Shown here: in pieces, positions 38,344 through 46,862 of the stretch
Layout of the letters: every line of letters begins with the position of its first letter
Numbering within the stretch: position 1 is the first letter of the stretch
Assembly (NCBI RefSeq): GCF_013315815.1
Contig: NZ_CP046051.1
Span: 1,364,001 to 1,428,000 of the forward strand
Length of the DNA: 64,000 nucleotides
Origin: Caproicibacterium lactatifermentans
GTDB taxonomy: Bacteria > Bacillota > Clostridia > Oscillospirales > Acutalibacteraceae
Direction: 5' to 3'
Program-made: the position numbers and the translations under genes
Notes under the pieces: generated by a model
Database searches by the model: none
The model's input: only the letters and a program-made list of their open reading frames with translations
What the model was told of the DNA's origin: nothing

Positions 38344-38371
38344 ATTATAAAATTAGTATAAAGGAAATCAA
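38344..38371 (-). promoter_or_regulatory. Putative promoter of the citrate synthase gene
   Basis: TTGATT (38371-38366), 16-base spacer, TATAAT (38349-38344) on the minus strand, about 65 bp before the start. Confidence 0.5.
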
Positions 38372-38450
38372 ATACGCCTTTATGTGTGCAATGTAAATTT
38401 TTTGTAAACAGGCGGGGCCGTACTTTTCTATGTACGGCATCCCGCTTGTT

Positions 38451-38479
38451 TTCATATAGGAATTCTGTTATACTATAAT
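38451..38479 (+). promoter_or_regulatory. Putative promoter of the 296-residue zinc-ribbon gene
   Basis: TTCATA (38451-38456), 17-base spacer, TATAAT (38474-38479), 43 bp before the start codon. Confidence 0.5.
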
Positions 38480-38521
38480 TATTTCATTTTATAAAAAATC
38501 CCGCCGAAAGGAGGCTCCTTT

Positions 38522-39412
38522 ATGAATTATCAAATCATACACTGCCCTTACTGCGGGCTGGAACTGCATGTGCCGGAAGAAACCGGAAAAATCGTCTGTA
38601 TGTATTGTGCCAAGCCGATTGACCTTAAGTCCCTGTTTGCTTCCACAACGCTGGAACCAGACGGAGGAATGCGGCTGCAGCATGCCCTCACCGCACTGGA
38701 GCCCTCTTTGTTCCGGTTTGAAAAGGAAGAACCCGCTTTTACCAAAAAAGACTATCCCACCTGTTTTGCCGCCTACAGCAGCCGCCTTGGCATTGCCCTG
38801 AATGCCCTGCACGGCGGTACAGAGGAAGACTGTGAGTCCTTTGCCCATGCCATAATGTCCCGCATTGCGGACGAGCTGGTAACACGCCATGTCCGTAGCA
38901 GCCGCAGCGGTGCTTTTTTTGCTTACCGCATGATGATAACGGTCTATCTGCTGCCCGTACTGCATGACAGTCCGGTACCGGAGGCGTCCCCTGTGCTGGA
39001 ATCTTTCCTGAAAATATGGAACAGCAGGTATCCTGAAGAACCGCTGAATGCCGTTGGCTTTGATAAAATTAACACTGGTTGGCGCAAGCACGGGTGCTAT
39101 ATTACCACGGCTGTCTGTCACTCCCTGCGCAAGCCGGACAACTGTGACGAACTGCAGACGCTGCGCCGCTTTCGTGACAGCTGGCTTCTGCATCAGCCGG
39201 GAGGTCATCTTCTGGTACAGGAATACTACACGTTTGCACCGACGATTGCAGAAGCCATTGATGCTTCCCCCAGCCGCGCACAGACTTACCGTTCCCTTTG
39301 GGAACAGGCTATATTCCCCTGTGTGCAGGATGTCCATGCAGGAAGAAACGCTCGCTGCCTGCAGCGCTACACCTGCATGATGCTGCATTTGGAACAAGCC
39401 TATCTTTCTTAA
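38522..39412 (+). CDS. Unknown protein with N-terminal zinc ribbon
   Basis: 296 residues; I do not recognise the family. An N-terminal zinc ribbon is clear (HCPYCGLEL...VCMYCAKPI, about residues 8-31). The rest is helical and soluble, with DKINTGWRKHGCYITTAVC (about 180-198), whose GCYITTAVC resembles a Cys-containing turn seen in several short unknown clostridial domains. No membrane segment and no signal peptide. ATG 38522 follows AAGGAGG. Monocistronic, with its own promoter and terminator. Confidence 0.75.
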   Translation: MNYQIIHCPYCGLELHVPEETGKIVCMYCAKPIDLKSLFASTTLEPDGGMRLQHALTALEPSLFRFEKEEPAFTKKDYPTCFAAYSSRLGIALNALHGGTEEDCESFAHAIMSRIADELVTRHVRSSRSGAFFAYRMMITVYLLPVLHDSPVPEASPVLESFLKIWNSRYPEEPLNAVGFDKINTGWRKHGCYITTAVCHSLRKPDNCDELQTLRRFRDSWLLHQPGGHLLVQEYYTFAPTIAEAIDASPSRAQTYRSLWEQAIFPCVQDVHAGRNARCLQRYTCMMLHLEQAYLS

Positions 39413-39430
39413 ATAAAAACAGCAGATATC

Positions 39431-39473
39431 AAAATGGACCAGGCGGTATTTTCCCCACCTGGTCCATTTTTTA
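39431..39473 (+). terminator. Intrinsic terminator of the zinc-ribbon gene
   Basis: AAAATGGACCAGG and CCTGGTCCATTTT arms with a T-rich loop, followed by TT and TATG. Confidence 0.85.
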
Positions 39474-39520
39474 TGTTTGCAGCAGCAAACTATTCTATTC
39501 TGCCGTCAGTCGTTCTGTCC

Positions 39521-39692
39521 TAAGCTAATATATACAAATTGCCCCATCGGCAATCGTGTCTGCAAGCGGCGTAACAGCTTTGGCGGTCACAACTATTTTT
39601 GCCAGCTCCCATATAACTGCATTCAGCGCGGCACTGCCGACCAGATAAACATTGATGCCGTCACCATAGTCAGCAGATGCATTGTTCGCCTA
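39521..39692 (-). pseudogene. Possible protein-coding remnant of 56 codons, no start
   Basis: The 321-bp stretch between the zinc-ribbon gene and the GH13 gene holds a terminator and little else. On the minus strand a 56-codon frame bounded by TAG codons has protein-like composition (for example VYLVGSAALNAVIWELAKIV, a plausible hydrophobic helix) but no ATG and no ribosome binding site. It may be a decayed gene end. I cannot name a family, and chance is not excluded. Confidence 0.2.
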
Positions 39693-39733
39693 AAAACGGC
39701 CTAAAACCTGTGTGTGCCTGCCTCACTTCCCGG

Positions 39734-41482
39734 TTAAAACAGCCTGCAAATACATCCGCTAAATGGCTCTAAAACCCCATTTTCCCAACTCTCTGTACTG
39801 ATTAACGGTTCAAAATCATCCTGCAGGGCAATCGTTTTTTTCTGGTCCGTGTTATTCAGCACAGTTGCCAACCTGCTTTCTCCGCAGGCTCTGATTAGGT
39901 AAAACACACCTTCTTCTGCATACATACGAATTGTTCCATACTGCAGTGCTTTTTCTTTTTTGCGCAGTGCAATGATTCTCTGATAGAAGTGAAACAAATC
40001 CTCGTCCCAGTTTGCACGGTTCCAGTCAAATGTTCGCCGGCAGTCCGGGTCACCGCCGCCTTCCATGCCAATCTCACTTCCATAATAAATGCAGGGCATC
40101 CCCACATAACTGAACAAAAATAATACTGCCATACGCAGCAGGCGCTTATCCCCGCCGCACCATGTTAAAAAGCGCATAGTATCATGACTGTCCAGAAGAT
40201 TAAGCATGGCAAAATCGGCTTGCTCGGAATTGCACATTAGGAAGCCGGAAAGGTCTTCCGTAAACTGTGCGGCGTCCACCTCCCGCCGGGCAAAAAACTG
40301 GATGCACGACTTTGTGACTGGGTAGTTCATTACGCTATCAAACTGGTCACCCTGCAGCCATGGAAAAGCATTGTGCCAATTTTCTCCTATAATCAATGCT
40401 TCTGGATTTATCGCCTTTACGGTCTTGCGAAAATCGCGCCAGAAGCCATGGTTCACTTCGTCTGATACATCCAACCGCCAACCGTCAATGCCAGTGTCCT
40501 TTGTCCACATGGAAACAGTATTCAAAAGGTACGCTTCCAGTTCCGGATTTTCCGTGTTGAGTTTTGGCATACTGGGGCTGGTACCAAAGACGCGGTAATT
40601 CAGGCGGGAAAGGTCAAGCGGCTTGGTGTAATCATGCGCTTCTTCCTCAGTGAAGCGCCCCACCGGAAAGCTGTCGATGTGGAACCAATCTTTGTAAGGA
40701 GATTGCTCCCCGCGCTCCAGCACATCCTGAAACGGTGCAAATGACCAGCTGCTGTGGTTGAACACACCATCCAGCACAACGCGGATGCCCATCTCATGTG
40801 CCCGCTGCACCAGTTTACAGAGCAGTTTTTTGCTGCCGAACATCTCATCCACTTTACGGTAATCCGTTGTATCATATTTATGATTACTGGGTGACTGGAA
40901 AATCGGTGTCAGGTAAATTCCACTCACACCAAGTTCCTGCAGATATGGCAATTTGTCCAGCACCCCCTGCAAATCACCGCCGTAAAAGCTCTGCGATTTT
41001 GGCGGCTGTCCCCACGGTGTCAGCGGTTTAGGGTCATTCGTGCGGTCACCATTGCAGAAGCGCTCCACAAAAATCTGATAAAAAATGGTGGAATGTACCC
41101 AGTCCGGAATGCGGTGCAGGTCGGTTTCATTGATATACGGGTACTGAAAGTAATGGAAATAGGCATTCTGGTCATCAAACGTATCCGTAAAACCGGATTC
41201 CGAGTAAACCAGCGTCTGGGTACCATCGCTCACTTCAAAGTAGTACCCCAGCCGTGAATCCTCTGTATGAAAACGATACTGGTAGTAATCAAACAGCCGG
41301 TCGGAGAAAATTTTCTCCATTTTATATGCTTTTTTATCCTGCCAGCGATGCTTCAGCGAAATTACTACCCACACCTCTGTACAGTCGTCCTTCGCCGTAC
41401 GCAGCCGGATGTCTAAATCCTTGTCTGTGTACGCATAAGCGTAGTTGCTTTTTGGAATATGACAAAAACCCTGGAGATTCAA
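39734..41482 (-). CDS. GH13 alpha-glycosidase, neopullulanase/cyclomaltodextrinase type
   Basis: Cytoplasmic hydrolase of alpha-1,4-glucans or cyclodextrins. 582 residues: N-terminal beta-domain (about 1-125), (beta/alpha)8 barrel with VVLDGVFNHSS, DGWRLDVSDEV (nucleophile Asp), IGENWHNAFP (acid/base Glu) and LLDSHDTMR, then a C-terminal domain. The N-terminal extra domain and lack of a signal peptide point to the maltogenic amylase/neopullulanase subfamily. Start is TTG 41482 behind AAGGA; the next ATG would remove much of the N-domain. Last gene of malF-malG-malE-GH13: it would degrade what the transporter brings in. Confidence 0.9.
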   Translation of the reverse strand: MNLQGFCHIPKSNYAYAYTDKDLDIRLRTAKDDCTEVWVVISLKHRWQDKKAYKMEKIFSDRLFDYYQYRFHTEDSRLGYYFEVSDGTQTLVYSESGFTDTFDDQNAYFHYFQYPYINETDLHRIPDWVHSTIFYQIFVERFCNGDRTNDPKPLTPWGQPPKSQSFYGGDLQGVLDKLPYLQELGVSGIYLTPIFQSPSNHKYDTTDYRKVDEMFGSKKLLCKLVQRAHEMGIRVVLDGVFNHSSWSFAPFQDVLERGEQSPYKDWFHIDSFPVGRFTEEEAHDYTKPLDLSRLNYRVFGTSPSMPKLNTENPELEAYLLNTVSMWTKDTGIDGWRLDVSDEVNHGFWRDFRKTVKAINPEALIIGENWHNAFPWLQGDQFDSVMNYPVTKSCIQFFARREVDAAQFTEDLSGFLMCNSEQADFAMLNLLDSHDTMRFLTWCGGDKRLLRMAVLFLFSYVGMPCIYYGSEIGMEGGGDPDCRRTFDWNRANWDEDLFHFYQRIIALRKKEKALQYGTIRMYAEEGVFYLIRACGESRLATVLNNTDQKKTIALQDDFEPLISTESWENGVLEPFSGCICRLF

Positions 41483-41539
41483 AATATTATCCTTCTTTCC
41501 TGTTATTTGGAACGTGAAGCCGCAGCTAAATTCGAGATT

Positions 41540-42832
41540 TTATTCTTCTTTCAGGAAAGAATCCCAATCGCTTTTTGCCTTGGTCGCAGCAGCCTTCGGC
41601 GTCATCTGGCCGTCAAAAACTGAAGGTCCAACGTTGGCACAAATCGTCCAGAAGTAACTGATGCGCTTGGCCGTCGGCATTGGAGTGGATTCGTTGAAGC
41701 ATTTTACAATGGCACTGAGCTGTTTGTCCTGTGCCAGTCCCTTAATCTTGGAAATGTCTTTGCGGGAAGTAACGCAGGAAGCATCAGAGTAAAGCAGTTC
41801 TGCACCCTCATCAGAAACCAGATACTGTGCAAAAAGCTGTGCCGCATTCGGATACTTGCTGTAAGCGGAAACCTGTGCATTCTGTACAAAGGCGAAGGAA
41901 GTTTCTTTCTTACCGTCATATGTTGGCAGCGGCGCTACACCAAAATCGGTCTTGGAGTCACGTAATGTCTTGACGTTCCATGGGCCGCTGATAAGATAGG
42001 CAGTCTTACCAGTAACAAACTGATTGGTCAGGAAATCCCAGTTTGCAAGGTCACCGGACGCGGCAGGCATCAAATCATGATACTTTTTAAGTACCTCCAA
42101 GCCCTTTTCAAATTCTGGTGTATCAAAATCAGGTTTGTCATTGTCTGTGCCGTCTTTTCCAAAAGGCTTGTAGCCGTATGTACTCAGCATTGGATAAATA
42201 GTTGCACCTTCACTGACATTAGAAAGGAACCAGAATTTATTCTGTGATGCGTTGTTAAAGCTCTTTGACTCCTTCAATAGCTGTTCAAAACTTGTCGCCG
42301 GAGCACCTTTGACCAGCTTCTTGTTGTAGAACATCACATAGGTTTCAACGGAGACCGGGACACCGTAAACACCGCCGTCCACGGTGACCGTCTTCATGGC
42401 AATGTCGCTGACATCCTGCTTCATTTTTGCAGTAATGCGGCCATCCAACTTCAGCAGAAGCCCCGCCCGCTGATTCTCAATGGTTTTGTCATGCGGGCTC
42501 ATAAAGACATCCGGTCCTTTGCCAGAGACAGTTTCCAGATTCGTTTTGTTCTGGTCATAGACGCTGCCGTCCTCAGCAGTAACCGGCACACCGTACTTTG
42601 CCTCAAATTTCTTTGCAATCGCTTTTGCAAAATTCAGCTGGCTTGCGCTGCTGGTACGGAACGTCAGTTTTGCGCCGCTTTCCGGTTTCAGTTCACCGGT
42701 CGCGGAGGAAGCGGCTGCGCTGCCCGCCGCAGAAACGGTTTTTGCGTTTTGCGGCAAAGGCTTTCCGCAGCCCGCCATAGAACCAGCCATCAATACGCTG
42801 AGTGTTAATGCAAGCACTCTTTTCGATTTCAT
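41540..42832 (-). CDS. malE: Maltodextrin-binding lipoprotein (MalE-like)
   Basis: Solute-binding protein of a carbohydrate ABC importer. 430 residues with signal MKSKRVLALTLSVLMAGSMAGC (lipobox MAGC), a Ser/Ala linker, and type 1 periplasmic-binding features GPDVFMSPHDK, DGGVYGVPVSVETYVMFYNKKL and AYLISGPWNV, typical of the maltose group. The second ATG (42832) is chosen because AGGAGG lies eight bases before it but only two before the first (42838). It sits between malG and the GH13 gene. Confidence 0.92.
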   Translation of the reverse strand: MKSKRVLALTLSVLMAGSMAGCGKPLPQNAKTVSAAGSAAASSATGELKPESGAKLTFRTSSASQLNFAKAIAKKFEAKYGVPVTAEDGSVYDQNKTNLETVSGKGPDVFMSPHDKTIENQRAGLLLKLDGRITAKMKQDVSDIAMKTVTVDGGVYGVPVSVETYVMFYNKKLVKGAPATSFEQLLKESKSFNNASQNKFWFLSNVSEGATIYPMLSTYGYKPFGKDGTDNDKPDFDTPEFEKGLEVLKKYHDLMPAASGDLANWDFLTNQFVTGKTAYLISGPWNVKTLRDSKTDFGVAPLPTYDGKKETSFAFVQNAQVSAYSKYPNAAQLFAQYLVSDEGAELLYSDASCVTSRKDISKIKGLAQDKQLSAIVKCFNESTPMPTAKRISYFWTICANVGPSVFDGQMTPKAAATKAKSDWDSFLKEE

Positions 42833-42859
42833 AATCATAGCCTCCTAGTATAAATAACT

Positions 42860-43684
42860 TCAGCCTTTGTTTGCACCTGCCGTAATACCCTGTACCAGAT
42901 ATTTCTGGAAAACAATGAACAGAATCGTAATCGGCACGGCAATAATTACAGCACCGGCGGCAAACATGGTGAAGTTTGTGTTTTCACGACCGGTAATCAG
43001 ACCATACAGGCCAACAGCCAGTGTTTTGCTGGTATCGCTGGAAAGCAGCATATTCGGCAAAATATAGTCCATCCACGGCATCATAAACTGGGAAACCGCG
43101 CAATATGTAATGATAGGCGTAGAAAGCGGCAGTACAATTTTACGAAATGTTCCAAAATACGAACATCCGTCAATGTAGGCTGCTTCGTCCACTTCTTTCG
43201 GCAAGCCGTCCAAGTAGCCCTTCACCAGCCAGACATTATAAGGAATGGCACCAGCCACATAGATGATTACCAATGCAACAGGTTTATCCAGCAGGCCGAA
43301 GTTCAGGAACAGCGTATACAGCGCTGTCATGGACAAAAAAGTCGGAAACATGGACAACAGTAGAATCGTCATCAGGCTGGTCTTTTTGCCCTTGAATTTA
43401 AACCGGGACATAATCCATGCTGTAATCAGAATCAGTGCCACACTGAAAACTGTATTCAGCACTGCGATTGTCAGGGAATTTAAAAACCACCGCTTATAAT
43501 TCGTTTGCTGAAACAAATGGCGGAAATTATCAAGCGTCAGTGTTTTTGGAATCAGCGAGGTGGTTGCAAGACCGTTGCCCGGATTAAATGCGGAAAGCAC
43601 AATCCAGACAATCGGTATCAGCACCAGCGCCGACATAAGTATTAGTTCCAGATGCACAAAAAAGGAATCTACTCTTTTTTTCAT
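42860..43684 (-). CDS. malG: Maltodextrin ABC transporter permease MalG
   Basis: Inner-membrane subunit, 274 residues and six predicted helices. The EAA loop reads PKEVDEAAYIDGCSYFGTFRKIVLPLSTP. N-terminal ILMSALVLIPIVWIVLSAFN and the C-terminal basic FQKYLVQGITAGANKG are MalG-like. It starts 3 bp after malF, behind AAGGAG. Partner of MalF and MalE. Confidence 0.93.
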   Translation of the reverse strand: MKKRVDSFFVHLELILMSALVLIPIVWIVLSAFNPGNGLATTSLIPKTLTLDNFRHLFQQTNYKRWFLNSLTIAVLNTVFSVALILITAWIMSRFKFKGKKTSLMTILLLSMFPTFLSMTALYTLFLNFGLLDKPVALVIIYVAGAIPYNVWLVKGYLDGLPKEVDEAAYIDGCSYFGTFRKIVLPLSTPIITYCAVSQFMMPWMDYILPNMLLSSDTSKTLAVGLYGLITGRENTNFTMFAAGAVIIAVPITILFIVFQKYLVQGITAGANKG

Positions 43685-43687
43685 ACC

Positions 43688-45019
43688 TCACATCTCCTTA
43701 AATGCATTGGTACGGCGGAAGTTCCAGATGGACACAGCAGCAATAAAGAGGAAAATCAGAATGTTCATGACCGCTGCCATATTGTACATCCGCTGGTCCA
43801 GTGTTAGCTTGTAAATCCATGAAATAAGAATATCCGTATCGCCCGCGAACTGGTAGGAAGGATTGGTCGGTCCGCCGTTTGTCAGGAAGTAGATGGAACC
43901 AAAAGCATTGAAATTACCCGCAAGGTTCATAACAATCAGCGGTGCGGTCGCGTTGGTCAGCAGCGGCAGCTTGATATGTGCAAACACCTGCATCTTATTT
44001 GCACCGTCAATTTCTGCCGCTTCGTACAAATTGGTATCCTGATTGGACATAATGCCAAGCAGCATAACCATAAACTGTGGGAAACCCATCCACAGGTTTA
44101 CCAGAATTATAGAAATCTTCGCAATTGTCGGGTCAGTCAGAAACGGAATACGGCTGTGAATCAGGTGTATATCCATCAGGAACTGATTCAGTGGCCCAAA
44201 CTGCCCGTTAAGCAGATTGCGGAATACCAGAAGTGAAATCATACCCGGAATTGCCCATGGCAGGATAAAGATTGCCTGAAAAATACCGCGGTGTTTGACA
44301 TGGCGGCTGTTCAGAATAAGCGCCTGAAACAAGCCGAGAAAGTATGTGGAAAAAGTTGCGCACACTGCCCAGACAACTGTCCAGCCCAGCACACTGAAGA
44401 AAGTTTGTGACCAAATCGGCACATTGAAAAGCTTGGCGAAGTTTTTCAGTCCCACCCAGCTGACCAGCTGTGCCGGTGGCATATGGTTTGCATCATAGTT
44501 CGTAAAGGCTGTCAGCACAGAAAACACAATCGGCATAAAAACGACCAATGCAATAATGATACCGATTGGCAGCAGCACCAAATATGGAAACGCCTTGCGC
44601 CGCTGGATACGGCCTGACACCGTTTCAATCTTCCCAGTTTCATCCAGCTGCCGTCCAAGCCGGTACGCGTCCCGGATATTCCAGATGAAAATGCCCACAA
44701 ACACCAGCAGTCCCATCAGCGCTAAAATTCCGTTGATAAGCAGCATCGTGGAATGGTCGCCGCCAACCCCCGGCACTGTGCCAAGTGTGAACAACCCCCA
44801 CAGCCCTTTGGTGAAGTAGCCGCCGTAAATCCCTATGTCAAAGTTCTGAATTTCACCGGTAAACCAGTTGAGCCAATAGCCGGAAAGCAGCTCAATCGCC
44901 ACCAGCAATATCTGCACCGCAAAGAACAAAATTCCCCGAACTTTCTTTTTTGCAATGAAAAACTGTCCGCTTCCCCAAAAAATGCAGGAAAGGATAACAG
45001 AACTGACTTTTTTCTTCAT
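43688..45019 (-). CDS. malF: Maltodextrin ABC transporter permease MalF
   Basis: Larger permease, 443 residues, with an N-terminal hydrophobic extension (about 1-135) before the core fold. The EAA loop is YEAAEIDGANKMQVFAHIKLPLLTN. FSTYFLGLFQALILNS and PWAIPGMISLLVFRNLLNGQ are further MalF-like segments. First gene of the operon, behind AGGGAGG. No MalK ATPase gene is in the cluster, so a shared ATPase (MsmX-type) encoded elsewhere is expected. Confidence 0.92.
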   Translation of the reverse strand: MKKKVSSVILSCIFWGSGQFFIAKKKVRGILFFAVQILLVAIELLSGYWLNWFTGEIQNFDIGIYGGYFTKGLWGLFTLGTVPGVGGDHSTMLLINGILALMGLLVFVGIFIWNIRDAYRLGRQLDETGKIETVSGRIQRRKAFPYLVLLPIGIIIALVVFMPIVFSVLTAFTNYDANHMPPAQLVSWVGLKNFAKLFNVPIWSQTFFSVLGWTVVWAVCATFSTYFLGLFQALILNSRHVKHRGIFQAIFILPWAIPGMISLLVFRNLLNGQFGPLNQFLMDIHLIHSRIPFLTDPTIAKISIILVNLWMGFPQFMVMLLGIMSNQDTNLYEAAEIDGANKMQVFAHIKLPLLTNATAPLIVMNLAGNFNAFGSIYFLTNGGPTNPSYQFAGDTDILISWIYKLTLDQRMYNMAAVMNILIFLFIAAVSIWNFRRTNAFKEM

Positions 45020-45052
45020 TTTTCAACCTCCCTAAATATCTTCCCACAAAAA

Positions 45053-45092
45053 CAATTTTCAAATTGCCATTCATTTTTACCGGTGCTATAAT
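45053..45092 (+). promoter_or_regulatory. lacI-type regulator promoter with overlapping palindromic operator
   Basis: TTGCCA (45064-45069), 17-base spacer, TATAAT (45087-45092), 34 bp before the regulator start. The palindrome CAATTT-TC-AAATTG (45053-45066) covers the start of the -35. It lies in the 106-bp divergent region to malF and could be the operator for both genes. Typical LacI operators have a central CG, which this one lacks. Confidence 0.55.
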
Positions 45093-45125
45093 AGCCACAT
45101 AAGTACAAGGAAGAGAGCGCTATAT

Positions 45126-46037
45126 ATGGAAAATCGTAAAGTCACCATGCGAGATATTGCAAAAGACTGTGGTATCTCCGTCGCCACGGTATCCTACGTT
45201 CTAAATCATTCCGAGAAGGAGAAAATCAGCCATGAAACACGGCTGAAAGTGATGGAATCTGCCACACGGCTGCACTATGAACCGCATGCAGTGCGTGCTT
45301 CCAGCAAGACCAGAAGCGGTCTGATTGGCGTCATCATTAACCTGAAAGAAAGCAACTCCGCCGGAAAGAAAATGCTTTACTACGACCTTGCCGCCGAACT
45401 GAGCAATCAGCTGCGAACCATGGGTTACGAAACGATTCTCATCACCACCCGAAATCTTTCACAGGATATGGGCGTTGTGAAAAAGCACAGTTTGGATGCC
45501 GTCTTTATGATTGACACCGACAACCGGACAGTGCGAAAAATCACCGAAGGTTATTATGTACCCATCCTGTTCATGGACTGTATGGTGAACGACCCGCTAT
45601 TCTGTGAAATCCGACCCAACTATGGTTCTCTGTTTACAACGGCAAAAGCACTGCTGCAAACGAAGCAGCCCTTTCTTCTGACGGAGGATTTCTGCTGTCA
45701 GTACCTGATGGATGAATTTTCTCAGTATTTTCTGACAAAAGACATCTTCATCAATTCCCCAAGTGCCAGCCTCCCGGCTTTTCTGCAAAGTCACGGGGGG
45801 CGCCGCGGTATTGTGCTGGGGGATTTGCTAGGTGTGCAGGCACAGCAGCTTTTCCCCTGCAAAGACCTTGTCATTTGTGCGAGTCTGGGAAGTGCTGGCC
45901 TTTTCCAAACCGGCTCACAAATTCTACACATATCCAACCGGACCAAAGCGGTGGTCGCCACGGAGATTCTGCTGGATATGCTCTCACTGGATTATCAGGC
46001 CAACAGCACCAACTGTGTTCTGCTGGAAAGTGAATGA
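45126..46037 (+). CDS. LacI-family transcriptional regulator
   Basis: 303 residues: N-terminal LacI HTH (VTMRDIAKDCGISVATVSYVLN, about 7-28), hinge with LHYEPHAVRASSKTRS, and a sugar-binding-protein-like effector domain. Total length is about 30 residues shorter than usual (330-340), the shortening being in the C-terminal domain. Divergent to malF and thus most likely the local maltodextrin repressor. The HTH-hinge motif NxxPHxxAR reads YEPHAVRAS here. Confidence 0.9.
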   Translation: MENRKVTMRDIAKDCGISVATVSYVLNHSEKEKISHETRLKVMESATRLHYEPHAVRASSKTRSGLIGVIINLKESNSAGKKMLYYDLAAELSNQLRTMGYETILITTRNLSQDMGVVKKHSLDAVFMIDTDNRTVRKITEGYYVPILFMDCMVNDPLFCEIRPNYGSLFTTAKALLQTKQPFLLTEDFCCQYLMDEFSQYFLTKDIFINSPSASLPAFLQSHGGRRGIVLGDLLGVQAQQLFPCKDLVICASLGSAGLFQTGSQILHISNRTKAVVATEILLDMLSLDYQANSTNCVLLESE

Positions 46038-46044
46038 CTCTCAT

Positions 46045-46086
46045 AAAAGCCGGGGGCTGCAGTGTTTTACTGTGCCCCCGGCTTTT
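46045..46086. terminator. Bidirectional terminator between the regulator and the starch-binding gene
   Basis: Arms AAAAGCCGGGGGC and GCCCCCGGCTTTT, with an inner GCAGT/ACTGT stem. Symmetrical A and T ends allow use on both strands. Confidence 0.85.
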
Positions 46087-46108
46087 GCAACTTTGGCTGT
46101 AAAATTTG

Positions 46109-46798
46109 TTAAGCCTTTACTCTTTTGCGGATGAGAATAGTACCCATACCGGCAAGCGCAAGCAGCGCAGCGGTTGTAACAATAATCGGTGCGTTTTCAT
46201 TTGCGTCACCGGTCTTCGGGGAAGCATCAGTTGTTGCCGTAGAATCTGTGGAAGTTGTTGCGGCGGCTGTGCTGCCTGCCTTGCTGGAAGCCGCGGTGGT
46301 GCCGTTTTTCGTCGTTGCCGCTGTAGCTGCAGGCTTTGGGAATCCGGACTTTGCTTCGGTGTACACGGTAATTGCCGCACCCGCCGGTGTATAATTATTG
46401 TTGTTGGATTCGGTTGCACCGCCCGGCACAAACCAGTAAGCGTCCTTGTCAGCTGCAAGGTCCTTCGGTGTGTGATTTGCGGTCTGGTGCGGCTTTGGCT
46501 GCACATTGTCATTGAAGATAACATTGAAAGCCGTGCCTGCTGTGTACTTCAGTTCATACCAGTTATCTGTGCCGGAAACCTTGGTCATCTGTTTGCCGGG
46601 CCATGCCGGAGTACCTTTGATATTTCCGGAGCCTGCCCACATATAGGCGTATACATTGCTCCATTTTTCTGTGTTCTGGAAATAGATGGTTACCTCCTTG
46701 CCTGCTGCCGACGCGGGAACAGCAGTCATTGCAATCGCAGATGTCATCACCATAGCCATTGCCATGATGCCCGCTACCAGCTTCTTAAACCTTTTCAT
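46109..46798 (-). CDS. Sortase-anchored surface protein with CBM26-like starch-binding domain
   Basis: 229 residues. Signal peptide 1-31 (basic start, hydrophobic core, ASA cleavage site), a CBM26-type starch-binding module (about 33-135: VTIYFQNTEKWSNVYAYMW, AWPGKQMT, WYELKYTAGTAFNVIFND), a Thr/Ala/Ser-rich wall spacer (about 150-190) and a sorting signal SPKTG (193-197) with hydrophobic stretch and RKRVKA tail. There is no enzymatic domain, so it would hold starch at the cell surface. It lies 64 bp downstream of a class B sortase gene and next to the mal operon. Confidence 0.85.
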   Translation of the reverse strand: MKRFKKLVAGIMAMAMVMTSAIAMTAVPASAAGKEVTIYFQNTEKWSNVYAYMWAGSGNIKGTPAWPGKQMTKVSGTDNWYELKYTAGTAFNVIFNDNVQPKPHQTANHTPKDLAADKDAYWFVPGGATESNNNNYTPAGAAITVYTEAKSGFPKPAATAATTKNGTTAASSKAGSTAAATTSTDSTATTDASPKTGDANENAPIIVTTAALLALAGMGTILIRKRVKA

Positions 46799-46862
46799 TT
46801 GTAATCTCCTTCCGAATCAATAATGTTTTTATTTCCAATGAGTCAGGTGAACTTTTAGGAGT

